Source of the DNA: a virus
DNA length: 64,000 nucleotides
Virus record (IMG/VR): IMGVR_UViG_3300032223_002658
Location: 23,472-87,471 of that record
Direction: 5' to 3' (one strand)
Shown here: in pieces, positions 58,157 through 64,000 of the stretch
Numbering within the stretch: position 1 is the stretch's first letter
Layout: each line of letters begins with the position of its first letter
Program-made: the position numbers and the translations under genes
The notes under the pieces: model-generated
What the model was told of the DNA's origin: nothing
Seen by the model: only the letters and a program-made list of their open reading frames with translations
Databases searched by the model: none

Positions 58157-58470
58157 GTTTGTGTGTTCGTAAAGGCCTGTGAGGTATTAGAAACGATCAT
58201 AGCTTGTTTTGAAGATACGGTATTGATTGATGATGATGAGTTTAGTACTGCAAGTCTGACACTTGTTTGTGTGTTAGCATCTGTTTGAGTTGTAACAGAG
58301 TCAACAATCTCCAACTGTATTCCGTTTGCTATTGATACTAATGCCTGATCTTTTGCGGCAGATCTAAACGATGTATATGTTTTTGCTTTTCCAACCGTAC
58401 TAAGAGTTGATCCAGTCCAGAAAAGACCTAATGTTTTGTCAGAGTTGACCTGTCTCAATTGTAGTGCCAT
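58153..58470 (-). CDS. Small virion-like protein upstream of rIIA
   Basis: ATG 58470 gives 105 residues. The product (MALQLRQVNSDKTLGLFWTG) is Ser/Thr/Asn-rich and has VDSVTTQTDANTQTSVRLAV. It looks like a beta-fibre or decoration protein. An AGTGTATAT motif lies eight bases upstream. Its stop overlaps rIIA (ATGA), an unusual pairing. Confidence 0.65.
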   Translation of the reverse strand: MALQLRQVNSDKTLGLFWTGSTLSTVGKAKTYTSFRSAAKDQALVSIANGIQLEIVDSVTTQTDANTQTSVRLAVLNSSSSINTVSSKQAMIVSNTSQAFTNTQT

Positions 58471-58478
58471 ACACACAA

Positions 58479-58486
58479 ATATACAC
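58479..58486 (-). promoter_or_regulatory. AGTGTATAT motif upstream of 58470
   Basis: GTGTATAT ends eight bases before the ATG at 58470, so the rIIA-rIIB unit may begin here. Confidence 0.5.
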
Positions 58487-58860
58487 TACGAAATGTCATT
58501 AAGCACCGAAATCATCTTATTACACACTTCATCAAACTCCTTAAAGCTAGCGGCAGGATTATACAGCCTATAACCATAGGCATTTGAAAGCTTGAAAGCA
58601 ATATACTGATCTGTGAGCCTAATCTTCCATAGAGAAGCCCTGAGAATGTTTGGAGAGTTCCAAACGCGACCGCTGAAATTTTGATCCTGAGTAACTGAGT
58701 CAACAACAAAGATATCACATCCGACACTTGCGCTTCTGCCAAAGAACTTCACATAAGTTGTTAGTTCCTTCATTTCATTGGTCTTGATCCGCTTTGTGTT
58801 CATAAAGCCATCAACTGATGCGATGGTACGGTTATTGAACATAATTCTTTGGAATGGCAT
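58486..58860 (-). CDS. Hypothetical protein
   Basis: A 124-residue protein. It has NGMNTKRIKT-like basic turns, VKFFGRSASVGCDIFVVDSV and ASLWKIRLTDQYIAFKLS. It is close to a beta-sheet small domain. Function unknown. Starts three bases after its upstream neighbour. Confidence 0.6.
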   Translation of the reverse strand: MPFQRIMFNNRTIASVDGFMNTKRIKTNEMKELTTYVKFFGRSASVGCDIFVVDSVTQDQNFSGRVWNSPNILRASLWKIRLTDQYIAFKLSNAYGYRLYNPAASFKEFDEVCNKMISVLNDIS

Positions 58861-58862
58861 GA

Positions 58863-59048
58863 TTACCTTTCAGTAAATCCGATTGAATCAAGTCCGATCT
58901 CAACAATAGGTTCAAAATCCTTTGCGTCACCACCGCTTTCAATTACGCTCTGGTACTGCTCGTAAGGAATAACACAGATGGAACAACCAGCAATGTCCGT
59001 GAAAGTTTCACCATCATTAAGAACAACAATAGTCACGTGATCCTTCAT
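58863..59048 (-). CDS. Small hypothetical protein
   Basis: ATG 59048 gives 61 residues, MKDHVTIVVLNDGETFTDIA. It is a beta-alpha small protein with GCSICVIPYEQYQSVIESGG. Function unknown. Confidence 0.6.
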   Translation of the reverse strand: MKDHVTIVVLNDGETFTDIAGCSICVIPYEQYQSVIESGGDAKDFEPIVEIGLDSIGFTER

Positions 59049-59049
59049 T

Positions 59050-59259
59050 TTAATCTCCAAATTCCTTGTCAAATTCCTCAATCGCGGTTTCAGCCTTCTT
59101 GTAAACCCAGTTCTTCAGCGGTCTGTAGGCAGTAAGTCCAGTATCGGATTCTTCATTTATCTTTCTTTGGAACTCAGTTGCCTCACTAGCCAGATTAAAA
59201 CAAAACGTATCAGAAACATTTCCGTCATCATCTTCAAGAAGCACAGTCCATATTCTCAT
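59050..59259 (-). CDS. Small hypothetical protein
   Basis: A 69-residue protein, MRIWTVLLEDDDGNVSDTFC. AAAGGA precedes the start. It ends in a helix (KKAETAIEEFDKEFGD). Function unknown. Confidence 0.6.
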   Translation of the reverse strand: MRIWTVLLEDDDGNVSDTFCFNLASEATEFQRKINEESDTGLTAYRPLKNWVYKKAETAIEEFDKEFGD

Positions 59260-59271
59260 CCGAATCCTTTC

Positions 59272-59424
59272 TCAGGAAGAAACAACATCGTCAATGTACC
59301 AGTTGTAACCAACTGTATTTTCAAGTCTTTTCAAATCGATTGTCAGGCACTCAATCTCCTCATCAGCCAAAACACCATTGACATCTTTGACCTCTGGAAA
59401 ATCAAAAACAACAATAATCTTCAT
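59272..59424 (-). CDS. Small protein, 50 residues
   Basis: ATG 59424 overlaps the upstream stop (ATGA), and the stop is 12 bases before the next start. The product is MKIIVVFDFPEVKDVNGVLA, with LTIDLKRLENTVGYNWYIDD near its end. It resembles small phage nucleic-acid- or protein-binding factors. Function unknown. Confidence 0.6.
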   Translation of the reverse strand: MKIIVVFDFPEVKDVNGVLADEEIECLTIDLKRLENTVGYNWYIDDVVSS

Positions 59425-59780
59425 AGCCACTCATCTCCTTCCATCTTGAGGCTGTACTTTGCGTTCTGACTCAGAACATCGTAGACGTATTCGCAGAAAT
59501 CGAATGTGCTTACGAACTTCTTGACTCTATCAATCTCTTTCTTCTCAACGAGATTGAAACCAATTCCCCAAGAAGTCTTCATGCCAGTGATGGTCTTTCT
59601 TGTGTAGTCGGTAAGTCTTATTTCCTTGATGTCCCATACAGATGAAACGAAATCCATGTGATTGTCGTCATCTTCTTCGTCTTCGTTCAGAAACTCAATT
59701 CCTGCAACGATCCTGATGTCGTACAGAGCGTCATCTCCAGGAATAGACATGTCATTGAAAACCATTTCTTTTTCGATCAT
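59421..59780 (-). CDS. Hypothetical acidic protein
   Basis: ATG 59780 gives 119 residues. IEFLNEDEEDDDNHMDFVSS is a strongly acidic segment, followed by ITGMKTSWGIGFNLVEKK. Function unknown. Confidence 0.6.
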   Translation of the reverse strand: MIEKEMVFNDMSIPGDDALYDIRIVAGIEFLNEDEEDDDNHMDFVSSVWDIKEIRLTDYTRKTITGMKTSWGIGFNLVEKKEIDRVKKFVSTFDFCEYVYDVLSQNAKYSLKMEGDEWL

Positions 59781-59793
59781 TTTTCTCTCGTTG

Positions 59794-60546
59794 TTAGTGT
59801 TTGATGTAAGACACATTCTTTATTGACTTGTCCCAACAGCTTCTACAGTCACCACAAGACTTCTGACCAATCTTCTTTGAAACAGGGCAGATCTTGTTTT
59901 CATCCGTGTCTTGCATCACAAACTTAATGACAGAGGATGTGTTTTCAAATCTCACAGGAGCGGTCTTTCCAACCATGTGGGCAGACACTCTGATGCAAAG
60001 ATTTTCTGGGATTTCAAAATCGACGGCATCAATTATCGCGTATTCTCTTGTTGGCAACCAGTGTTGAGTATTATTTGTATTTTCACAAATCGTGCAGATG
60101 TTCTTAAGGTGTTCAATGGATTGCAGATCACCGCTGTCATGCCATCTGAAGAAATCATCTGCCCTGCGATTGATTGAAAAGATCATTGCAGGGACCCAAA
60201 GAGGATTGAACAAAGACTCAAACCTTCTTGCGTTTGCGGACTTTACGTTCTTCCAAGCATAGTTTGAATGATGATTTCCTTGCTTCACCCATTCCCAGTC
60301 ATCTGCTGCGTAACAAGAAAAGCAGACAGAACCAAATGTATTCTTGAGTTTTGATCCAGTCTTGCACTTGCTTGATGGAAGCCCATAGCCCCATCCGGGC
60401 ATTTTAGATGGCGCTGAGAATCCACCATGTACAGCATCAGCCTCCTTCAGATTCTTGAACAGAGACAGATGGCTCTGCAAGTTCCCGTCCTTCGGATTGT
60501 ACACTTCGATCATTCTGTTGTTCAATACGGGCAATTGCGTGTTCAT
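59794..60546 (-). CDS. gp88-like phage protein with cysteine sites
   Basis: About 250 residues. Start is ATG 60546, or possibly 60513. GSVCFSCYAADDWEW, FFRWHDSGDLQSIEHLKN, ICENTNNTQHWLPTREYA, and CGDCRSCWDKS match the gene-product-88 family seen in mycobacteriophages and others. The family is thought to use iron-sulfur or metal cysteine sites, with no settled function. It overlaps a small frame at its N terminus. Confidence 0.75.
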   Translation of the reverse strand: MNTQLPVLNNRMIEVYNPKDGNLQSHLSLFKNLKEADAVHGGFSAPSKMPGWGYGLPSSKCKTGSKLKNTFGSVCFSCYAADDWEWVKQGNHHSNYAWKNVKSANARRFESLFNPLWVPAMIFSINRRADDFFRWHDSGDLQSIEHLKNICTICENTNNTQHWLPTREYAIIDAVDFEIPENLCIRVSAHMVGKTAPVRFENTSSVIKFVMQDTDENKICPVSKKIGQKSCGDCRSCWDKSIKNVSYIKH

Positions 60547-60601
60547 TGAAAACCTTGTCAACTGGCTTGTTGGTGAAAAGAGCTTCGCAAAGATCAATCA
60601 T
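60437..60601 (-). CDS. Small ORF overlapping the gp88-like gene
   Basis: ATG 60601 gives 54 residues (MIDLCEALFTNKPVDKVFNE). A TTG start at 60622 overlaps the stop of the next gene. The first 30 residues look protein-like, but it overlaps the gp88-like gene by about 110 bases, so it may be a chance frame or a small coupled gene. Confidence 0.4.
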   Translation of the reverse strand: MIDLCEALFTNKPVDKVFNEHAIARIEQQNDRSVQSEGRELAEPSVSVQESEGG

Positions 60602-60618
60602 GAACTTGTGATGGTCAA

Positions 60619-60762
60619 TCAATCTGCACCTTCCTTATGAGTTCTTTCTGTACTGTCTGAGTCGCTGAGCTTTTTAAGTAGGTTTTCATACTTATCAAAG
60701 ATCTTCTTCATTGACTCCTTCACATTTTCGTTTTCAGTATTCTTCTGATCTTCGCTCTTCAT
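60619..60762 (-). CDS. Small charged protein
   Basis: ATG 60762 gives 47 residues (MKSEDQKNTENENVKESMKK), helical and charged, likely coiled coil. Overlaps the next gene by about 29 bases. Function unknown. Confidence 0.5.
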   Translation of the reverse strand: MKSEDQKNTENENVKESMKKIFDKYENLLKKLSDSDSTERTHKEGAD

Positions 60763-61099
60763 GCATTTGCTCCATTCTTGTTTCTGCGTCAATGTCTCTC
60801 TGTCGTTCAACAACAGCAGTAATCAACTCTCTTGCATCATTATTAACGTGGTCAAGACAGGTTTGTTCAAGCAATTCCTGAATGTGTCGCGGAAACTCAT
60901 ACATCTCAGATGAAATGTAATCATCTGTCTTTGGATCGTAATGAGCAACGTTGACAACAAACACTTCAGTCGCCATGTAATTGTCGAATTCGTATTTGAT
61001 TTTTTCGATTTGAAACTGTATATATACGGGATTCTCAATACCAAATTGCTTAGCCAGAAGAGGACCACACTTATTGATTACTAGTTCATGAGTCTTCAA
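60734..61099 (-). CDS. Hypothetical protein
   Basis: A 121-residue protein. It starts MKTHELVINKCGPLLAKQFG, has YFVVNVAHY-like strands (EVFVVNVAHYDPKTDDYISS) and a charged C terminus with RMEQMHEERRSEE. Function unknown. Confidence 0.6.
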   Translation of the reverse strand: MKTHELVINKCGPLLAKQFGIENPVYIQFQIEKIKYEFDNYMATEVFVVNVAHYDPKTDDYISSEMYEFPRHIQELLEQTCLDHVNNDARELITAVVERQRDIDAETRMEQMHEERRSEEY

Positions 61100-61329
61100 A
61101 TTCCAAGATCCCTGTAATAGTTGTGCTCTTGTTCCTCAAGAATTTCTCGCGCATCACGCTCTTCTTCTGTTTCTACAATTTCTTCTAGAAGAACGTGAAT
61201 CATCTCAATTCGCTCTTCAATGATGTCGTAAGTTTCGCTATCAATCTTCTCCAGCAAAGTCCTCTTGATTGCGCCCAAGTAATTTGAGATTGAGAGAGCC
61301 TTAATCCTGTCCGTCTTGTTCTTTTCCAT
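61096..61329 (-). CDS. Small helical protein
   Basis: ATG 61329 gives 77 residues, helical and acidic (IEERIEMIHVLLEEIVETEE). It overlaps the nucleotidyltransferase by 29 bases and the gene downstream by four. Function unknown. Confidence 0.55.
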   Translation of the reverse strand: MEKNKTDRIKALSISNYLGAIKRTLLEKIDSETYDIIEERIEMIHVLLEEIVETEEERDAREILEEQEHNYYRDLGI

Positions 61330-61774
61330 TGCGGGTGTTCCAATTCTTGAGGATATCACTAGAAGAGTTCATCTTCCAGCCACCACCAACACCAAACTCA
61401 AAAGAGATGTTGTCGTCTTCAACGCTCATTTCTGGGATGTTTTCTTTTGTGCGATCACCGCCATTTGCAAAAACAATGTGTGCCCAAGGGAACATTTCAC
61501 GGACAATGCGGATGGCATCATTTGAACTTCCGTCATCATCATTAAATCCGTAAAGAGTGTGGTCAACGCATCTGAGAGCAGAGACAATCGTCTTTCGCTC
61601 ATGAAGATCCATGAATGGAGCGCCCTTCTTACGAGACAGCCATTCGTCTGAATTAACTCCAACGACGAGCAAACTGCCAAGCTTTTTGGCTTCTCTAAAG
61701 TAGGCAATATGCCCACTGTGAATCGGATCAAATCCACCAGTGACAAGAACTACTCGTGTGCTCAAATCTCTCAT
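61301..61774 (-). CDS. Cytidylyltransferase-like nucleotidyltransferase
   Basis: A 157-residue protein. VVLVTGGFDPIHSGHIAYFR holds the HxGH-type site. LLVVGVNSDEWLSRKKGAPF and FVANGGDRTKENIPEM-like ends (IVFANGGDRTKENIP) are typical of glycerol-3-phosphate or ADP-heptose-type nucleotidyltransferases. It could make CDP- or ADP-activated precursors for the glycan genes. Substrate unknown. Confidence 0.8.
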   Translation of the reverse strand: MRDLSTRVVLVTGGFDPIHSGHIAYFREAKKLGSLLVVGVNSDEWLSRKKGAPFMDLHERKTIVSALRCVDHTLYGFNDDDGSSNDAIRIVREMFPWAHIVFANGGDRTKENIPEMSVEDDNISFEFGVGGGWKMNSSSDILKNWNTRNGKEQDGQD

Positions 61775-61974
61775 TGCTTTTTATTTTCTGTCAAAAAGGT
61801 CTCGTTGTATCCGTGCATGTAAGCCTCAATCTCGCTCCTTTCAACAAGAGCAACACGCCCTTGCGGATAAAGACCAAGTGGATACTTGTGTGGATCTGCT
61901 GTTCTTCCATACCAAGCATCAGCACACCCCCTATCATAGGGAGAACCATGCCAGTTTGGGTAATTCTTTTCCAT
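61771..61974 (-). CDS. Small conserved phage protein
   Basis: ATG 61974 gives 67 residues (MEKNYPNWHGSPYDRGCADA). HGSPYDRG ... DAWYGR ... PHKYPLGLY ... EIEAYMHGYNE is a pattern I have seen in phage small proteins. No function. Overlaps the nucleotidyltransferase by four bases. Confidence 0.65.
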   Translation of the reverse strand: MEKNYPNWHGSPYDRGCADAWYGRTADPHKYPLGLYPQGRVALVERSEIEAYMHGYNETFLTENKKQ

Positions 61975-61984
61975 TTGAATCTCC

Positions 61985-62356
61985 TCAATCATCATCTGGA
62001 TCTTCGTAGTAATCGTCGTATCTGTCCGTTTCATCAATGTCTGGACCATATGTATGGTCCCACCAAGCCTGTCTTGCCTCCTCTTGGTGTTCCAGACTCA
62101 AATGCTCTTCACCAGTCTTTTCATTTCTAATAGGCTCATCAGAGTCACAAAGAAAGTCCTCTTCCATAGCAGAGATTGCCTGAGCCAAAGACTTCTCATG
62201 CGACATATGTGCAGGAAGTTCATGGGCAAGGGAATTTCCGTTTTGGCAAAGCGAGAAAAAGCCATCAACTGTCGAATCTTCAACCATTTCTTCAAACTGC
62301 GACCAAAAAGACTTGATTTCGCTATCAGCAACTTCGACCATCATGATGATTCTCAT
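61985..62356 (-). CDS. Acidic hypothetical protein
   Basis: A 123-residue acidic protein. It has FWSQFEEMVEDSTVDGFFSL and a C-terminal Asp-rich tail (YDDYYEDPDDD). Possible DNA mimic or host-factor binder by composition only. Overlaps neighbours at both ends. Confidence 0.6.
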   Translation of the reverse strand: MRIIMMVEVADSEIKSFWSQFEEMVEDSTVDGFFSLCQNGNSLAHELPAHMSHEKSLAQAISAMEEDFLCDSDEPIRNEKTGEEHLSLEHQEEARQAWWDHTYGPDIDETDRYDDYYEDPDDD

Positions 62357-62685
62357 TTGTCGTCTTCTCCAAGTTCAAACTTCGGTGGTACTGCTTTCGT
62401 TACTTTACAAACAACTTCCGTATAAGTTTGAGATTGTCTTTTTATTTGATCTTCAAGTTCCATTATGTGCCAAGACATATGAAGAATGTGATCTTCGATT
62501 GCCTCTTCGCGCCATTCGCGTTCAATGCGGTCGGCAGCGTCTAACATGGAACTCTGCAATTTATTAGAAAGCGACGATTCTCTCCGAGCTTCTATGATTT
62601 CATCAATGATCTTGGGTCTTCCTTCGCCTCTAAGAATGTTATGATAGGCAGCAAGATATTTGTCGTTGGTTACGTTGTCTCTCAC
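62353..62685 (-). CDS. Helical hypothetical protein
   Basis: A 110-residue protein. Helical: AADRIEREWREEAIEDHILH. It ends VPPKFELGEDDK. Four-base overlaps on both sides. Function unknown. Confidence 0.6.
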   Translation of the reverse strand: MRDNVTNDKYLAAYHNILRGEGRPKIIDEIIEARRESSLSNKLQSSMLDAADRIEREWREEAIEDHILHMSWHIMELEDQIKRQSQTYTEVVCKVTKAVPPKFELGEDDK

Positions 62686-63020
62686 TTGCCGTTCTCATTG
62701 TTGAAATCCCATCCACGAGAAATTGCCTCTCTGGTAGCAGAATCAATTGATCCATTACCAGAAAGCTCACAAACTTCCCAACGTGCTTCATCTCTTTCCT
62801 TTTTCAAAGTTTCAATCTCTGAACAAAGTCTTGATATGTACTGTTCTGCAACATCAACATCTCTTCTGAGAAAGTCCGCAGTGTTTTCTTCCTGCTTCCA
62901 GAAACTCCTGAGACGCTCAATCGTATCAGCAGCGATCTTGTTTCTTTCGCAGTAGTGACAATGACAATCATTGCCACACGCAGAGTCACGCAGCTGATCA
63001 ACAATGTCCTTATTAATCAT
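62682..63020 (-). CDS. Hypothetical protein with His/Cys cluster
   Basis: A 112-residue protein. CGNDCHCHYCERNKIAADTI near the start is metal-binding-like, then a coiled-coil-like helix (LCSEIETLKKERDEARWEVC). Function unknown. Confidence 0.6.
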   Translation of the reverse strand: MINKDIVDQLRDSACGNDCHCHYCERNKIAADTIERLRSFWKQEENTADFLRRDVDVAEQYISRLCSEIETLKKERDEARWEVCELSGNGSIDSATREAISRGWDFNNENGK

Positions 63021-63511
63021 CCCATTGCTCCAAAACGATCTTTGCGAGTTCCGTACAAAGCACGGATCACCAGAGCAGCCTTTGCACGATCATTTAGCCC
63101 TGCAAGCAGACGCCTCTGAATGAAGTCATGCTGAGTCTCTGTCATGTTTCCCTCAGCAACCATCATTTCTACAAGTTCAGACAAAGCACGACATTGACTT
63201 GTGTAAAGAGTCGCGTAAATGGACATTTGATTGTCTGTCTGTTCAAAGAGACTGTCCACAGTAATTTCTCCTCTGATTGAGTCATTAGGAGTTTTATTCA
63301 CGGGTGTAATCGCCAGTTTCGCATCAAAGTATAGGCTTCTGATGCGGTCGTACAACCAAGCAAAAACGCCAATTCTGAGCAAGAAACGAGGCTTCTTAAG
63401 AGAGTTATTACAAACAACCCTCTTATAGGTAATGGGATATACAGAGACATCAGGCATGGGGATCATTCCGTCTGTGTATTGAGGAGTTTGAGCACAGGTA
63501 AAAACATTCAC
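63017..63511 (-). CDS. Hypothetical protein
   Basis: A 164-residue protein. It has VYPITYKRVVCNNSLKKPRF, a hydrophobic patch (LLRIGVFAWLYDRIRSLYFD) and a helical C terminus ending TRKDRFGAMG. Function unknown. Confidence 0.6.
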   Translation of the reverse strand: MNVFTCAQTPQYTDGMIPMPDVSVYPITYKRVVCNNSLKKPRFLLRIGVFAWLYDRIRSLYFDAKLAITPVNKTPNDSIRGEITVDSLFEQTDNQMSIYATLYTSQCRALSELVEMMVAEGNMTETQHDFIQRRLLAGLNDRAKAALVIRALYGTRKDRFGAMG

Positions 63512-63537
63512 AGAACACCTCTTTTGTTTTTGGTGGT

Positions 63538-63607
63538 TTTTTCTTGTTTTATGTGTCTGTATGTGGTTGCTGTGCTGACTGGATGGTTGTTTTTCTTGTT
63601 TTATGTG
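63538..63607. repeat. Direct repeat in the 131-base gap
   Basis: TTTTTCTTGTTTTATGTG occurs at 63538-63555 and 63590-63607 on the plus strand, 52 bases apart. The gap 63512-63642 holds no convincing gene. The repeats lie between two minus-strand genes and may be a regulatory site or tandem leader element. Confidence 0.6.
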
Positions 63608-63642
63608 GTTTTATTTGTACTCAACGAAAGTACGAATCTGAC

Positions 63643-63879
63643 TCACTTTGTGTCTTCCGTTAAGTCAATTCCATCTGAAAAGATCTTTTCCCATCCCTTT
63701 GGTGAAATACCAGAGATCAGAAACTCTCTTTGCTCAGCTGTCAAGTATGGGAATGCTTCTTGTGCAAGCACTTCTCTGTTCTGCCACTTCTCATAGTCAG
63801 AAAAGTACACAGGGACATCGAAAGGCTCACGAGTAATCACGCATCGCTGCCTGATCACAATCTTTTCCGGCTCAGACAT
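63643..63879 (-). CDS. Small hypothetical protein
   Basis: ATG 63879 gives 78 residues (MSEPEKIVIRQRCVITREPF). It has YFSDYEKWQNREVLAQEAFP and ends SDGIDLTEDTK. Its start overlaps the gene upstream by eight bases. Function unknown. Confidence 0.6.
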   Translation of the reverse strand: MSEPEKIVIRQRCVITREPFDVPVYFSDYEKWQNREVLAQEAFPYLTAEQREFLISGISPKGWEKIFSDGIDLTEDTK

Positions 63880-64000
63880 CAAAGGCCTCCTTCAGCGCCT
63901 TCTGGATGAACTTACACAGTCCAATCCACATGGTCATTCCAAACATTGATACTAGTGCAGTAAAACCTCCTTGCCAAGCCCCCCAGTAGCAAAGTCCACA
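63872..64000 (-). CDS. Membrane protein, C-terminal fragment (runs off the window)
   Basis: The minus strand is open from 64000 to a TGA at 63872 (42 residues visible). It reads CGLCYWGAWQGGFTALVSMF and continues with GMTMWIGLCKFIQKALKEAF before DV and the stop. It is hydrophobic with a basic/helical tail. It overlaps the next start by eight bases. The N terminus lies outside the window. Confidence 0.5.
   Translation of the reverse strand, partial: CGLCYWGAWQGGFTALVSMFGMTMWIGLCKFIQKALKEAFDV

Noticed and set aside
63479-63796. Plus-strand hydrophobic frame (105 residues) across the repeat gap
   Set aside because: It starts within an antisense gene and has no Shine-Dalgarno; the hydrophobic run reflects a pyrimidine-rich stretch with repeats.
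1-64000. CRISPR array or insertion sequence
   Set aside because: No regular direct repeat with spacers, no transposase-like protein and no terminal inverted repeats of IS type were seen.

Overview
The window reads as an internal piece of a large, AT-rich double-stranded DNA tailed phage genome (Caudoviricetes). Genes are packed with one-base, ATGA or TAATG overlaps and most lie on the minus strand. The cargo combines a DNA polymerase III alpha-type replicase, SSB, DnaB-like helicase, DnaG-like primase and RecA with nucleotide enzymes (adenosylcobalamin ribonucleotide reductase, dUTPase, ThyX, dNMP kinase, dCMP-deaminase-like protein), T4-type rIIA/rIIB, a DUF932 protein, a phage sigma factor, a tRNA cluster and virion-type fibre proteins. 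No terminase, portal or major capsid gene was recognised here, so the genome extends well beyond both edges. Host hints are weak: a PEP-CTERM-like tail and GACC-type Cys-rich motifs suggest a Gram-negative, perhaps planctomycete- or verrucomicrobia-like host. This is inference only.

Layout. 1-3.4 kb: glycosyltransferases on the minus strand. 3.4-6.2 kb: SSB, the fingers/OB half of DNA polymerase III alpha and a DEDDh proofreading exonuclease. 6.2-15.9 kb: an accessory block, partly on the plus strand, with Cys-rich proteins, a fibre-like protein, an LRR-like protein, a sulfotransferase-like enzyme, a metalloprotease and three hydrophobic Ala/Gly-rich proteins. 16-30 kb: the PHP/palm half of the polymerase, then nuclease, SLOG protein, dNMP kinase, primase, helicase, recombinase, dUTPase and RNR. 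29.7-41.9 kb: glycan-modifying enzymes, a virion-like Cys-rich cluster, ThyX, a DeoC-fold-like protein and a TET-associated-type glycosyltransferase. 42-64 kb: small regulatory or hypothetical genes, sigma factor, tRNAs, UV endonuclease, RNA methylase, DUF932, rIIB/rIIA, a gp88-like protein and a nucleotidyltransferase. This last part looks more GC-rich than the rest.

How the parts fit. The replicase is encoded by two separate genes about 10.4 kb apart and split between palm and fingers. A recurring AGTGTATWW motif lies 6-8 nt before the start codon of many transcription-unit heads, which would place transcription starts at or next to the start codon (leaderless mRNAs). A further set of units has the same motif with a longer leader. 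The phage sigma factor is a candidate reader of this motif. Several otherwise unrelated proteins begin with a similar short amphipathic N-terminal segment, also encoded alone as a 22-residue peptide. I read this as a possible virion-packaging or ejection tag. The glycosyltransferases, FkbM-type methyltransferase and sulfotransferase suggest decoration of virion or host glycans. ThyX and the TET-associated-type glycosyltransferase suggest, more weakly, modified DNA bases.
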